Shown here piece by piece: positions 33,292-45,974 of a DNA stretch of 64,000 bases (its first letter is position 1; every line of letters begins with the position of its first letter). This DNA comes from Euptelea pleiosperma (lineage: Eukaryota; Streptophyta; Magnoliopsida; Ranunculales; Eupteleaceae). The notes beneath the pieces were generated by a model, which was not told the DNA's origin, searched no databases, and saw only the letters and a program-made list of their open reading frames with translations. Position numbers and translations under genes: made by a program. The stretch spans positions 15,067,190 to 15,131,189 of the forward strand of contig CM068553.1 in the NCBI GenBank assembly GCA_035048495.1, in the 5' to 3' direction.

Positions 33292-33660
33292 GTGTAGAAC
33301 GTTGTTGAGGGACGTCGGTCATCAATGAGTATGACCCACGTGGCACACTCTTAAAGAATACTGATCGTGTGAATGTTTGGCCCCATCCCTAGGTACCTAC
33401 ATAACAAAAATCAGACTAATTATTGATTTCAACCCTTTGGATCTTTGTACCCCAAATACTGATCAAATACCACGGTTAAAAATCAACCCATGAAAACGAC
33501 ACTTGGAAATCACTAATTTGGCCAATTTTTGGTCTGTAGGTCCACCTATGATTGGTCCAAACATCCATACGGGTCAGCCATCTCTAAGAGTGTGTTACGT
33601 GGCTCAGACTTTTGTCCATCATCAACGTTATGATGGACGTCCCTCCGCAAAGTTCTACTC
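33292..33660. mobile_element. FB1 foldback upstream of WAK-like copy 2
   Basis: Ends GTGTAGAACGTTGTTGAGGG and, complemented, GAGTAGAACTTTGCGGAGGG, both then GACGT. Arms carry ACCCACGTGGCACACTCTTA and GTGTGTTACGTGGCTCAGAC. It starts about 200 bp upstream of the start codon, so it places a G-box in the proximal upstream region. Confidence 0.75.
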
Positions 33661-33828
33661 GTTTTTTCACAACAATCTACTTTTACACTTGAGGTAGGCC
33701 CCACAAGATTTGTTCTTGTTGGGGCAAATTATTTACTTGTTGAACTTGAATGCGACCAACACCTAATCCGATGTAGTTGAATGCGATCAGTAAGTTTGTA
33801 TGCCTATTCATTTATCACAAGAGGCTCC

Positions 33829-34000
33829 CGGGGCAGGCTCCGGATACTTGTCTTCTTGGGCGTGGATCCCGAGAATCGAAAGGTGGTTTTGCTTTGGCAA
33901 AAAGTGATGCCAGCTCAGTGCTCTCACCACAGTTCGATTCTCGGAATCCACACCCCAGAAGGCTTGTGAAAAAGGCCTGTCCTGGGAGCCCGACCCTTCA
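33829..34000. repeat. Palindromic repeat with GGCTCCCGGGGCAGG ends
   Basis: The left half (GGCTCCCGGGGCAGGCTCCGG ... GGATCCCGAGAATCGAAAGG) is the inverted copy of the right half (GTTCGATTCTCGGAATCCAC ... CCTGTCCTGGGAGCCCGACC). It is related to the degraded copies at 12535 and 31385. Open frames on both strands are products of the palindrome. Confidence 0.65.
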
Positions 34001-34740
34001 TCTATCTTCATATATATTTTCATAGTGAAATATTTGATGATGAATTCTTATTTTCTTTTTCTTTGGAAAAATATGACAAGGCCACAGGTCTATATATGAT
34101 CTTTAATAGTCCCTACCGCGATACCACTAACACAGTTAAGCTCCTCAGATTAACGAATGAGAAAAGGACTAGTCATCCATAGTAAATTCAATAGATCAAT
34201 GGTTAAATTCATATATGGGAACTAGATAAGGGACTTAATAGACTGTTCAAAAGATAGGAACCATCGGATCATAAGTTCATTTGTATCGAAACAAGTTTAA
34301 CTTTTGGATGCGAGTCATGCGACTATAATGCAAGAGATGGATCCGTTCATTGGATCGACTCTTTAAATCTTGTTGTGCAAGGATCTGGGATCATCAATCC
34401 TCTAAACATCCATTCAGTCACCAAGAGTGTACCACGTGGCACATTGACGAACAATCCTCGTTGAGGAAAAATATTTATTCCAATTTAGAAAAATTGAAGC
34501 ATTGACAAATCCACGGCGGCTTGACCGCATCCGTCCTAGCGGAAGATAATAGTGATAGGAATCTCGTTCACAAAGAGTGGCCCAACTTTGAAGAAATAAA
34601 CGGCAGTAGATGATAAAGACCTCAGCCATCAGATTTAGGTACGTAGTTGAGTTTCATCAAAATAATTTTCCAGGTTAGGCCTGAATGCTTATATGAACTT
34701 GATTGACTGTTCAAAGGGAGAGGAGTCGAATCATAAGTTC
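34001..34740. other. Unassigned; includes a DR1 fragment
   Basis: 34400-34580 carries DR1 text (GAGTGTACCACGTGGCACAT, ATCCACGGCGGCTTGACCGC, GATAATAGTGATAGGAATC) also found at 18350-18490 and 36900-37080. The rest shows no gene or known repeat. Confidence 0.4.
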
Positions 34741-34766
34741 AGGCTTGGTTAGGTAGTAGATGTATA

Positions 34767-35213
34767 CCCCATGGTTTTAAAAACGGCCGTTTAAACGGTA
34801 ATGCCCCAAGCCCGTTTCCCTCAAAACCGTTTAAACGCTTTTTATCAGTTTTGAAAAAAACGGCCGTTAAAATCGTTTAAACAGCCATTTAATTTTGAAA
34901 AATTTTGTGAAAAAAAAGGCCGTTAAAACCATTTAATTCCGTTAAAATCCGTTTAATTTCCGTTTAAATCTGTTAAATTCTATTTTTTTTTTAATTTTCA
35001 AATTTCAAAATTTGAATTTCAGCGCCACTTTTCCATTTTTTTTCCGTTAAAATCCTTAAAACCGTTAAAATCTGTTTAATTCTATTTTTTTCTGTTTTTT
35101 TCTATTTTTGCCCCTGACCGTTTCAATCCATTTTAACAGCCGTTTAAATGGTTTAAACGGTAACGCCCCCGGTCCGTTTAACCGTTAAAACGGCTTCCTT
35201 TAAACCTTTCTAT
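34767..35213. repeat. AACGG-type palindromic element, long copy
   Basis: Begins TGGTTTTAAAAACGGCCGTT and ends AAAACGGCTTCCTTTAAACC with many CGTTTAAAC/CCGTTAAAATC repeats; the halves are inverted. TATACCC flanks both sides. The homologous site near 10975-11030 is uninterrupted, which confirms an insertion. Confidence 0.7.
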
Positions 35214-35382
35214 ACCCTCGTTGATGGAGAAGAAAAGTAAGAGGCCCAGGACGAAGTAAGAAGTACGAAGTTGTTGGGGTCTTTTGTTTTCTTGTTTGGT
35301 TATTAGAAGGAATCTAGGATGAAATTCACACAAATGACTAATCGTTTATCAAATTATCAATGCATCGGACGTTCACATTGTT

Positions 35383-35650
35383 GATTTGACGTCCGTACAG
35401 ACCAACCAAAATGGAGTAAAACTTCAGTCACAATGGGATTGCAAATCACACAAACACAGCCAATGAGTTCTCGGCACGTACACCTAAAAGCAAAAGCACA
35501 TGGGTACGTTTCAAAGCACTTGTGTACATGCCGAGAACTCATTGGATGAAGCAATCTTTTGCTTCACGCAATGCGATTGTGTACGTGCCGAGAACTCATT
35601 GGATGAAGCAATCTTTTGCTACACGCAATGCGATGCTGACGACTTCGTGA
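35383..35650. mobile_element. GAGTAAAACTTC-type element with 57-bp duplication
   Basis: Starts GGAGTAAAACTTCAGTCACA and shares the text GCCAATGAGTTCTCGGCACG with the element at 53450-53805. A 57-bp unit (TGTGTACATGCCGAGAACTC and following) is repeated in tandem at 35521-35577 and 35578-35634 with about three differences. The expected right terminus is missing. Confidence 0.65.
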
Positions 35651-36169
35651 AGATCAAGAGACGTCAATTAATTCGTAGGGGAGGTGGGAATATATTAATT
35701 TTTAGAGTATTTTCATCAAATCAATCAATTGGGGTCCACCTTCCATGTATTGATTAATGAACCTTTATTTTCGGTTTTCTCTGTGGGTAGAGAGCAAGGT
35801 GGGAGGCAAAATGTTTCCATTAATGGGCTATATTTTATATTGAACCAAACAAAAAAAAATCAGATTAGCCGACTATCCTTATAATACAATCTATGGACAA
35901 TTTCTTAAAGCCAACTATTTAAAGAGTGTAAACATATCAGACGTTCTCATCATAACCCACTAATATCATGCATTGCTTACATCCAATATTATTAGGAATT
36001 TTTTCTGTTGCAGTTTGCACCATGGGGCCATTAAAAGTGCACTATGTAACACAGTTTCGAGTACACTGATCCATGAATGATTTGCTCACACCCCTTGATG
36101 GACCTATAAATGAAAAATCAGCTTAATTGGTGATATCTAGCAATTCACAATTTATGTAAGGCGAAATAT
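35651..36169. other. Unassigned; short FB2-like piece
   Basis: 36040-36150 has CCCTTGATGGACCTATAAATG and AATCAGCTTAATTGGTGATA, an FB2 left arm. Otherwise nothing recognisable. Confidence 0.35.
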
Positions 36170-37115
36170 AATTCATTTTTTTTTTCATAATGCATATATT
36201 TGCGAATTATTTGGCAAAAATTGTCATATCATTCAGAAATCGCCATGTATAAGGAGATGGGTCCACAGGAGTTAAGAGAAGAATATTTCAGAATGTAATG
36301 TGGGCCCACTCACATGCAGAAGTGGCAATTCCTAAATTTTTGACATCTAGAATTTTGTCTTAAGATGCCCAGTATATGGTTGGTGTGACATAACACATGA
36401 GACAAACAAACTGATTAATGGTCTATTAAAATGTGATGGTTAACGTCTTTGGACCTAGTCGAATTTTTGAATATTCCAGAATGTAACATTGTCATTTTAT
36501 AGTATCCCGAGTCTGTCCGGACTGTCCGGATCTGTATGCCAGGTAGTAGAGTAATTACCCGGTTGTTATATGTGCTGTTTTTTTTTGTCCCTAAAAATAT
36601 GGGGTATGTGGCAGATGAGGAAACATGGGAGTTGCAAGGCGGCTGTATGCCCCACGTGGCACACTCTTGGCGACAATCCTTCGATCCACAGAAATATCTA
36701 CCGATTATATTCAAGTATCCTAATTAATGCTTGAATCCCACTATATTCAAATCCAATGGCTAAAAATCACGCTCGTCGAGATTAGTTTTGTTCCGTAGGT
36801 CCCCAAAAGGATGGGCCAAACATAGATACGATCAGTGGCCTCCAAGGGTGTTTATTCTCTAATTTCAAGCCAAATTAACTAGAGAACGCTTCATTTGCAC
36901 AACTCACGTTAACAGAATTTATAAAGGTCATTGTTGAAGGCATGTATTCCAAAGTAGCTAGCTAGAAACATAGAAGCATTGAGTAATCTATGGCGGCTTG
37001 ACCTGTTTGCTTGCGTCCTAGCGGAAGATAATAGCGATGGGAATCTCGTTGAAAAAGATTGGGCCCACTTTGAAGAAAGAAACGACAGAAGAAGATAAAT
37101 GAGTAAAAATTATAT
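36170..37115. repeat. DR1 dispersed repeat with an FB1-like fragment
   Basis: 36180-36620 matches 20300-20740 in block order, followed by AAAATATGGGGTATGTGGCAG and GCCCCACGTGGCACACTCTTGG. 36740-37080 continues with GGGCCAAACATAGATACGATC and GGCGGCTTGACCTGTTTGC. Non-coding. Confidence 0.55.
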
Positions 37116-37320
37116 GACCACCCACAATACGAGCTACGTGACACACTATTAGAGGATTCTGATTATATGGATGTTTGGCCAATCACTAGGTGATCCCAGA
37201 AACCAAATATCAAACTGATCAATGATTTCGAAACATTGGATTGAAGTCATTTTCATGGGCTGATTTTAACGGTAGGAATTTGAGCATTATTGACCATTAT
37301 TTGGGTGCTATATGACAAAG
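37116..37320. mobile_element. FB1 left arm only (first of two)
   Basis: CCACCCACAATACGAGCTACGTG to TTGAGCATTATTGACCATTATTTGG; no right arm follows. Confidence 0.55.
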
Positions 37321-37409
37321 TTAGAAATCCGGCCCATGAAAAGAATATGGGGAAAAGTTCTCAATTTCCAAGTTACCGCCCTAAAATGACAGGCTCCCGT
37401 TACAGGTCA

Positions 37410-37610
37410 CAATAATAGCCACGTGGAACACTCTTAGAGGACTCTGACCGAATGGATGTTTGGCCAATCCTTAAGTGGATCTACATACCAAAAGCTTGTC
37501 TGATTAGTGATTTATAGGCATTGGATTGGACTTATTTTCATGGGTTGATCTCAACTGTGGGAATTTGAGCAGTATTTTACGTACAAAGATCCAACGCCTA
37601 TAAACCAAAA
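37410..37610. mobile_element. FB1 left arm only (second of two)
   Basis: ATAGCCACGTGGAACACTCTTAG to TTGAGCAGTATTTTACGTAC. Two same-direction left arms about 300 bp apart, both without right arms, suggest a fused pair that lost material. Confidence 0.55.
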
Positions 37611-38104
37611 ACCAAAAAGACCAAATATCTCGGTGTTTTTTAATAATGCAAGACTTGAGATGTCGATGCTACGGCAGTTGCCCAAAATAAAAAGACTAAT
37701 AAATCAAGAGCAATTAGGCAATAATTTTGTTCTTCTTTGACTATTTGTGGCCCCTCTTACATGTATAAGTAGCGATTCCTAAATATGTGACATCTTGAAT
37801 TTTCTCAAAGTTGCCTGGTGTATGGTGGGTGTCATAACACGTACATAAGGTCCGGAACGGAGGTTAGATGGTTCCCATTTCCCATTCAAAGATCTCCAAG
37901 GCTATAATATAGCGGAATTTTCTACACATGAGACAAAAAATTGATTAGTCGTCTATCAAAATGATGTTAATAGATCAATGGTTAACGTCATTGGACCTAG
38001 TTGAATTTTCGAATATTCTAATGTATCATTGTACTATGGCACCCGACTGATCCGAATCCCCGTCCTGTACGCTAAATAGTTAAGTAATTACCCGACAACT
38101 ACAC

Positions 38105-38345
38105 TGCTTTGTTTGTCACATCCTCCATGGTGGCTGCTTATTTTCCGTTATTTCCAGTTATAAATTTTATTGAAAATTTGAAATTCAAATTTTGAATCTT
38201 GAATTTTAGATCCATTTTTTCATTATTTTCTATTTTTCTATTTTTTCCCGTTTTTTGTCCTGTGCATTACAATCTGTTATAACGAAAAAACGGTAACGCC
38301 CCCAATTCTTTAAAGTTTAAACCATTATAACAACACCTTCTAAAC
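38105..38345. repeat. AACGG-type palindromic element
   Basis: TCCATGGTGGCTGCTTATTTTC ... TTGAAATTCAAATTTTGAATC ... AACGAAAAAACGGTAACGCCCC ... CTTCTAAACCTTGGTTGC. Inverted halves, eroded. Confidence 0.5.
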
Positions 38346-38472
38346 CTTGGTTGCATGTGCTTTCTTTATTCCTCATTAAGTAGGTGGAAAATGAGGAAAC
38401 ATGGGAGTTAGCTCGATAAGCTACCCAATTCCAAGAAGTACATGATCTAAATTTGTTGACGTGAGCTGTGCA

Positions 38473-38620
38473 AATGGAGCCTTCTCTAGTTTAGCTGGAA
38501 AATTAGAGAATAAACACTATTGGAGACCACTGGCCGTATCGATGTTAATGGAGCCTTCTCTAGTTTAGCTGGAAAATTAGAGAATAAACACTATTGGAGA
38601 CCACTGGCCGTATCGATGTT
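38473..38620. repeat. Perfect 74-bp tandem duplication
   Basis: AATGGAGCCTTCTCTAGTTT ... CGTATCGATGTT occurs at 38473-38546 and again, identically, at 38547-38620. Identity implies a very recent event or an assembly artefact. Confidence 0.92.
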
Positions 38621-38950
38621 TGGCCCATCCTTAGGTGGACCTACAGACCAATAATCATCACGATCAGCGATTTCTAGCGGTTGGATTTGAGTCTCGTGGG
38701 ATTCAAGCATTAATTGGTATACTTAAATACAAGGGATAGAAATCTCAAATCGGGCTGATTCTTAATATGTGGATCCACCAAAAGGGTGGGCTATGCCAAT
38801 TAAGCATCCATTCATTTAGTTGTCTCCAAGAGTGTACCACGTCATGCATACAGCCGCTGTGGAATTAAAATGTTGTTGAGAAAATACTTATTCCAAATTA
38901 GAATTAGATAGAAGCATTGACTAATCCGCTACGGCTTGACCTGTTTGGAG

Positions 38951-41094
38951 TAAAACTTTGATGATAGCTAATGCTAGACATTTAACCAATATTCCCCAAA
39001 AGCCGCGACTATTAGTAGTGTGAGATTAAATTCTTTTATTTCATAGGATCTATCCAAGATCTCAGTTGACATGACCCCTTGTGGGCCCATATCACATGGG
39101 CCACTTGTCACGCCCCAAATTTTGACTACAAATCCCGAGGTGTGTGCCGTGTGTCTTGAATCCAACGTTTGAATTAAAATTTTCATTTTTAAAACAACGG
39201 GAGCGCAAACCTACTAGATTTATGACTATGCACAGACTACTAAATTTGAACCGATCGATTATAATACAAGATATAAACTACAACTATCCTGCATGCTATC
39301 ATGATATTATAAAATAGAGATATTTTAGGTTCAATGATATAATATAAGTATGAACAAGAAATTCAAACATTCTAAAGATAACAACCTACCAACTATACTA
39401 CTACAATGAAATCTGCTCCACTTCTTTTGATTCTCTCTCCATTGCCCATTTGAATGGCTCTTCAATTCTTCTCAACCTTCGATTCTTCTCTGCAAGAAGA
39501 CTGTGAGTGGTTGAGTTTTTATTAAAAAGCTCGTAAGTGTGTCCAACTTCTAACAATATGTCAGGGGATAAAATTGTTGATAATTAAAAAAACAGGTGAA
39601 TTTCATGAAAACACAAGTGAAAGCATTTAATACAACTAAACAGGTTGGAAAGTCAACTATACAATAGTATCTACGATAGCAAAATAAAAACATGTATAGT
39701 AGTAGTTAACTCAATTTCATAAAATTGTTAAATTCATACACCACGGTAATACAAAATAATCATAGGATGAATGCACGAGATGCAGATTTTAAATCATAAT
39801 AGTGGCAGGCCCAAGTCAGAACCTCTCATCCCATAATAAGCGTTACTCATGAATCTACCTATAACATGCAATATAATATCTAATTTTCTCTTATCCCTTA
39901 TCCAATATCCTCTTTCCACTTAATAATTGAGACCCGGTCCCACAAGTTTCTTTGGACACCACTAAAGATACGACTAATTTTCTCACAGCCCTGGTCAGGG
40001 TCTCTCTCCAAATAACTAAGTAACCATCATCCAGAACCAATCCATCTCCAAATATCCACTATAATACATAGCTCCCAACTTCACCAGTTGGAGTCTGTCC
40101 CAAGACCGATTTCTACCGTTGGTCATATGTCGACGACGGTAGATTTGCTAAGGATCTAGAGCTCATCCAGTGCGACTACCCACTTACACCCACGTCTAAA
40201 TGTCCATCGGATACTCATGTATCTCTAGGATCCGTGTGATCACACAAATAAAATCATATGTATCTTATTAGATGCAATACCGTCTAAATTTAGAATCTAT
40301 TTCTCAAACTGTGTAATTATGCGAACATTTATAAAAAGTACAAGTAATTGTAGATACATAAATGATAAGCGAATAAATGCAATTTAAATATAAACGTTAA
40401 AGCATTGGATTGAAGATCATTTTTAAATAAAGCAAAAGTAGAACATTTTCTTTAATATTAAATGTAGTTGATAATTCAATTTTGGTTCTGAAAAGCCAAA
40501 TATAAGGCACGAAGAAGAAAGGGGACCACTCACTGTTGAACACTCTGATTCCTCTTTGATGGTTGAGCCGCTAGTCCGTTTCTTTAACCCTTTGATGTTT
40601 TTGATCTCTGCTTCCAAATTTTCTTTCTTCTTTCGTTGCTCTCTTCTTCGAGATTGAATGTCACCATGAAAGAATTTAAGAGAAGTAGTTTAAGATAGAG
40701 ATTTTGAGAGAATTCTAAGCAATATAAGCATAACCGATAAATCGGACTAGCTCAAATGGACTTTCGCTATGAACAAGACTATGTGAAAACCCTAACTCCA
40801 TTCAGTTAAGCACAGATGATTCAAGTTCGATTAATCTGACTCGATTCAATTAATCAGGGTTTGGTCTAAAGAGACTTCCGATAACAATATTCTAAACAGG
40901 AATCCTAAAACCATCCACCCTATGATTAGACAACCCTCTTCCGGTCATATTATTCTTTTATAAAATTGTTACGTCATTCCATTTTAATCTTTTGTTCATT
41001 TTATTTAATTATAGGGTGAGTGAGTATTCGCTCTGATCTTGTTATTTAAAATCTCCAAATGCCCCTTAATTTATACCATTTTGACATAAATTTT
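38951..41094. mobile_element. Gypsy-like LTR sequence
   Basis: 38960-39105 (GACATTTAACCAATATTCCCC ... GGGCCCATATCACATGGGCCA) matches 54925-55060. At 39107 TGTCACGCCCCAAATTTTGA opens what looks like an LTR of Del/Tekay-type gypsy elements, which often begin TGTCACRCCCC (family knowledge). The sequence to about 41090 is AT-rich and non-coding. The right border is uncertain because it runs into retrotransposon copy B. Confidence 0.45.
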
Positions 41095-42331
41095 TTTTTG
41101 AGGGCTATACAATCATTCTGAGTCACAAGATGACTCACTAATTCTTCATGTCCCCACTTATTTCGTTGCCAGATCTCATTAATTTTTGTCTTAGTCATAG
41201 AACTTTGAACGACATCGAAAATTGAATTATTACGAAAGAACGTTCTCCATATCCATTCAAGACATCATAGATGAAAGTGCAAACCTTGAAAAATGATATA
41301 GGCCATCTTTCTAAATCTGTCAGACTTTTTTGGCTTACCTAAAACTCTTCATCATTAGAAATCTCTTCGAGCCCATTACTTAAACCTTTCCTTGGCAGTC
41401 CAGTCACCATGAACTAAGCCCAAAACAAGAAATACATTACCTTACTTTTGTGAAGAATATAAAAGAGTGATTGGTATGGGTACACCTTGAAAGAAAAATT
41501 AAAAGAAAAGAAGGAAAACAAGTGGAGCTCAAGCTAAAAAGAAAATACAAGTTGAGAAAAAAAGAAAGCTGAAAAATGTATTGAGTTGTCTTAAAAATAT
41601 CAGAAAAATGAGAAAAATAGAAAACAGGGAAAGGAAAAGAAAAGAAAAATGATGCTACACCCTCAAGACAAGTTACAAAGAAAAAGTTGAGATATCCTCT
41701 CAGAATTTTAAATCCTTGTGTACCATTATCTTTATAAACCTATCACAAGCCTCAATACAACCTAATAAAGCTCTATTTGATTCTAGACTAGCACAATCAT
41801 GGAGTGTGGAGAATGAAAAAAAGAGAACCTATAGAGTTTGATCTGACGTTACCAAGCGATATGATATTCTGATCATGAGATCTTCTGAATTTCTATAGTC
41901 CTTCCTTCAAAATAATATATGTGAGATATTTGTCCATTCTTATCAACCTATCTCCTCACATATCACTTCAGAGAAAAGTAGTAAAACCATTTTGGAGTGA
42001 TTCATTTTCGAGTGATATACAAGTAAGATTTGAAGTCGAGGCATAAAATCTTAGAGGAAAATTTGAAAATCTTTACTACAGGATAATGATAATGTTGAGC
42101 ACAAACACACACTGAGTTTGACTATTCTGGGTCCTGATTATCAGTATGTAGTCTTGTTAAAATCTTTCGACTATCTGCTAGCTTGTAACTATTTTCATGC
42201 ATCTTTCAAATTTGACAAAATGAAGTTTTCTCTAAGCTAATGAGAAAAAGTGTGCAGTATATGTCTAGCCCTTTTAAGCTCATTTTTTCGCACTAATTGC
42301 CAAGGATTGGCAATATGCTGGTTGGGGGTTG
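41095..42331 (+). mobile_element. 3' internal region of retrotransposon copy B
   Basis: Aligns with 3470-4685 of copy A, including CTGAGTCACAAGATGACTCA, the TGCCAA-GGA-TTGGCA hairpin (42298-42312) and the polypurine tract GGTTGGGGG (42320-42328). The element is cut at about 41095, so no gag-like frame remains. Confidence 0.75.
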
Positions 42332-44704
42332 TGATATTCGCTCAAAAGTGCTTATTTTAAGCAATTATTCTTCTAGCATTATCACACTCTCCTACGTAAA
42401 ACTGTCATTTTTATTAACTTTTCTACGTAAAAGTTTCTCTCATTGCGTAGAACACATTTTCTAGTCAAAATGGTATATTCGCATGCATTCATACGCATTC
42501 ATTTGACCCACATGCGAAGCCGTTTTGTAATAGTCTCATTACGCATTGTTCATTATTGCAGGAAACCCAATCGGGCGGTTCTCGAGACTGACAGGCCCGC
42601 AATCAACCACAAAGCGCACGATCAGAGATAAAAGTAGACCAAAAGGCCAGTTGGCCATGTCTTGGGCCAGAAAGTACAGATGCAAAGTGGCACTGGATAA
42701 CAGCAACCCAAAAGTCGATGATGAAGAAAGACGGATGTTTGACCACATAACAAGATGAACGGTCCATTATTTTACAAACAATGAGGCTCGCATGCAAGAG
42801 ACTTGGACAGAGAGATTTTATTGCAAGGAGTATGGAATCAAAGAGGAAAAGGTGAAAGAATATCTTACTATCTTGGAAAGATGTGAGCAACTACTGAAAA
42901 GTGATCCGACCCATGGGCGTGGCAAAATGTAACGATTTGCACATGATGATGACAATCACCAAGCTAATAGATGCGATCATCAACACGTTTTATCAAATAG
43001 ATACTAATGGAAGGTGGCCGGAGATGTTACCATGGCAGCATGTGCATAGGAGTATTTTGGTATGGGCTCTTGTTGCGAAGAGGGGAATTAAGGAAAGAAG
43101 AAATGAGGAAGGCAAGCAAAGAAACTCCTTATCAAAGGATGGAGACAAGAAGATCCAATGGTTGAAAAGATTTGAGATGCATTGTGGCTGACGTGGTCAC
43201 AAGAGAAAAAGAGTTTTTTTTATATATTATGGTCCAACCAAGAAAAGGGATGGTTTGGTCATTTAAGAAAATAATTTGAAAAAAATCTAAGAGGACCCCC
43301 CACGCCCCTTATAAAACAAGGAAAACCCTAATTTCTTTCTCTCCCATGTCCCTCTCTCTCTCTTTCCCATTCTCTACCACGTTTGGATCAAACCCAGCCG
43401 TCTCCACCTCATTCTATTCTCTCTAGCTATAGCCGTCACCACCAGTTTGGGTGGCGATCCCATCTCCGTCTCCTCTCTTGCTGCCTCTCCAACCCGCCTG
43501 CAAGGCCTACAACTTGGCAGCACCTCCACTCAACAACCGATCTCATCCTTCGATGCACGGCTATCAATCCCACCTGTAGCTTGGACCACAGCAACAGTAG
43601 CAACTCCACCTAGCCAATCAGTAAGTTCTTCTTCTTCTACCTCTTCTAACAAGAAAACCTCCATTACCGGAGTTGCAAACCTGCAACTCCAATCGGTTTG
43701 AAACAGCACCCCCTCTGCCGTCCTCACCTTGGACTCCAGTCCACCTTTAAAGCCGCTCCCCACCTGCTGCTGTCATGGCCTGCAATCTATGTAGGCCGGC
43801 CTTCTCTAGTTGTGTTCACCAATCTACAATCTCATCACACCTCACCGTCTTCTTCCTCTAACCACCGCCGGAGCTGCATGTCTGCAACTCCGGCATTAAT
43901 GGTGTGAAAAAAAAGAAAAAAAAAAGAATAGAACAACAACGAAGAAGAGAGGAAGAAGAGGGAGGAAGTCACAGGCTTCCCTCTTGAAGACCTGGTACAT
44001 CGTCGCCATCACCATCTCCACGCCGCTTCTCCACGCGCCGCTGCCATCCACGATTTACTCCATCACCTAGCTGCTAGCATTCTCCTCTAGCCACCATCAA
44101 AAGCATACCAGCATGCAGCCTTGCAGCCATCCATGCACACCCCCATCAAAAGCTTCCCTTCCAATAGAACCTCCTTGTTTGGTTCGAGCACCACCACAAT
44201 GGCCAAACACTCTTCAATCTCTAGTGCCATCCAAAAGGTAAGTGTTTCGAGGGAACTTTCTCTCGCTGCAACTCGTTCTCTCTCTAGTTTTTCTCTCTCT
44301 TATCTCTACTCTCTTACTATGGTTTTTAGATTAGAGTTTAATTTTGTTCGTTCAATTGGTGTAAGAACGTTTGATCATTTAATGAATTTAATATGATTAT
44401 TAAGTTTTGATGTTTATTTTTATTTCTTTCAATAGTGCATTTTAGTTCCTGATAATCTTAATCAAAAAGAATATTTTAAATCGACCACGATTCTCACCCC
44501 TCCATCCTCTTTAGTAGAAATTTTTGGCACAAATCCGTCATTTTATGTTCTTGTTTGCACTAACTAACCCCGAGTGTGGATCGACATCCAACACGAATCC
44601 CTATACAAATCTCCCATGTTTTGCCGGATTAAATCTCGGATTAATTACAAATGAGTTGATTCTAAGGTTTCCGTAACCAACGACGCAGAAAAACCCTAGT
44701 TTCA
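42332..44704 (+). mobile_element. 3' LTR of retrotransposon copy B (about 2.4 kb)
   Basis: Starts TGATATTCGCTCAAAAGTGC and ends GACGCAGAAAAACCCTAGTTTCA. It shares hairpins on CCGGAGTTGCA (43667-43690, 43868-43892) and a GCATTAATGGTG match after the second with LTR A. It lacks the (TA)n tract and long TTC runs, explaining much of the length difference. Predicted frames across 42443-44396 are not supported as genes. Confidence 0.75.
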
Positions 44705-45970
44705 CTAACCAAATTCCAAGCTGAAGAGGCAGAACTGTTTTTATGTTTTTGATGTTGCATTCGATACGGGATATGGATTTATGAGTTCTCTGTGGTTGTT
44801 TCTGATACGAATTCTAATTGTTGAACTATTCGATATAATATATTGAATGGAGCATGTTTCTTAGGGCTGGACTCCTATCCAGTTTGCTTAATAGTGGAGA
44901 GGTAGGTGGTTAAGAATTTGTGTAATTTCATTTTCAGATGAATAGATTAGGTGAAATTTTACAAATTGATGCATTTTGATAGTATGTTTTGATTCATTTA
45001 TCTATGTTTCATAAGATAAGAAAACTAGAGCTTATATTCAATCGTAGAGTATGTTGTTGCTGCTCAACTCATGTTTAAAATTTCTGAAATTTCATATTTC
45101 AGTTCATATTTATAGTATGACTACAGACCGGATTACACTAAGTTTATAATATGATTTCAATCCGGATTACATTAAATTTACAACATGATTTCAGTCCAAA
45201 TTTACCATGTTTTATGGCATGATTTCATTTCAGATTTCAAAATGTTTTATAGCATGATTACTGCTCAGACTTCAACTGTTTTACCGCATATTTTAAAGCA
45301 AGATTTCAATTTAGATTTCAGCATATTTTATAGCATATTTTAGCAAGTTCTTACACTCCATTATAACACAAACTAGTACCTAAAGTACGCTCAATTTACA
45401 TCACAAGATAGTACCTAAACTATACTCCATTACAACACAAAACCACACCTAAGCTACGCTTCATTACAACGCAATACAATAGCTAAACTACACTCTATTA
45501 TAGCCCAATAACCACCCATAATAACACTCCGTTCGATATGGACCCCATAATCACCTAAAATAAGGGATGCTCACCACTTGAACTTTCAGCCAAAACAGAG
45601 CATCCACCAGTCCCCAAAACCCACCCATTAATAACCTAAACCACACAAAAATCCAATTAATAGAAACCATAACCCAGCTCGGTTTTGTGAACCTGTTTTG
45701 ATCTTCATTTCTGTGCCAAAAAAAGAAAAGGATATGTTTTAACAACTTTTTTGAGCAACAAAGAAATATTTTCTTTTGGTGCAAAAAAAGTGGTCCAAAC
45801 AGGCCGTGAGTCATTTTCCTTTCATGACATAGCTAATATTCTGTTGTTTTTCATCATATTAGGCGTTTATAGAGACATAATATGCTATTTTGAAGCAACA
45901 ACTTTCTCGAGTTTAAGCGGCAGAAATTGTAAAGAATATAAGGTAGCTGTTGTTCTTTAGGTTGCTTTGT
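44705..45970. other. Unassigned; degenerate short-unit repeats
   Basis: 45100-45340 has repeated ATTTCAGTCCGGATTACA-like text. 45350-45530 has about five imperfect copies of a roughly 35-45-bp unit, ACCTAAACTACACTCCATTA plus CAACACAA. The minus-strand 87-codon frame at 45551-45814 is not recognised. Confidence 0.4.
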
Positions 45971-45974
45971 CTTA

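Larger units (their letters stand above)
37660..38950. repeat. DR1 dispersed repeat, longest copy
   Basis: 37740-38040 and 38355-38950 hold the DR1 blocks in order; an AACGG-type element (38105-38345) lies between them. It ends with GCATTGACTAATCCGCTACGGCTTGACC. A short piece, ATGTCGATGCTACGGCAGTTGCCCAAAATAA (37660-37692), matches the signal-peptide part of WAK-like copy 2 exon 1, so a sliver of WAK sequence is embedded at the left edge. Confidence 0.55.

Noticed and set aside
42443..44396. Several frames of 62-96 codons on both strands
   Set aside because: All within LTR B, with no family resemblance and no conservation of frame with LTR A.
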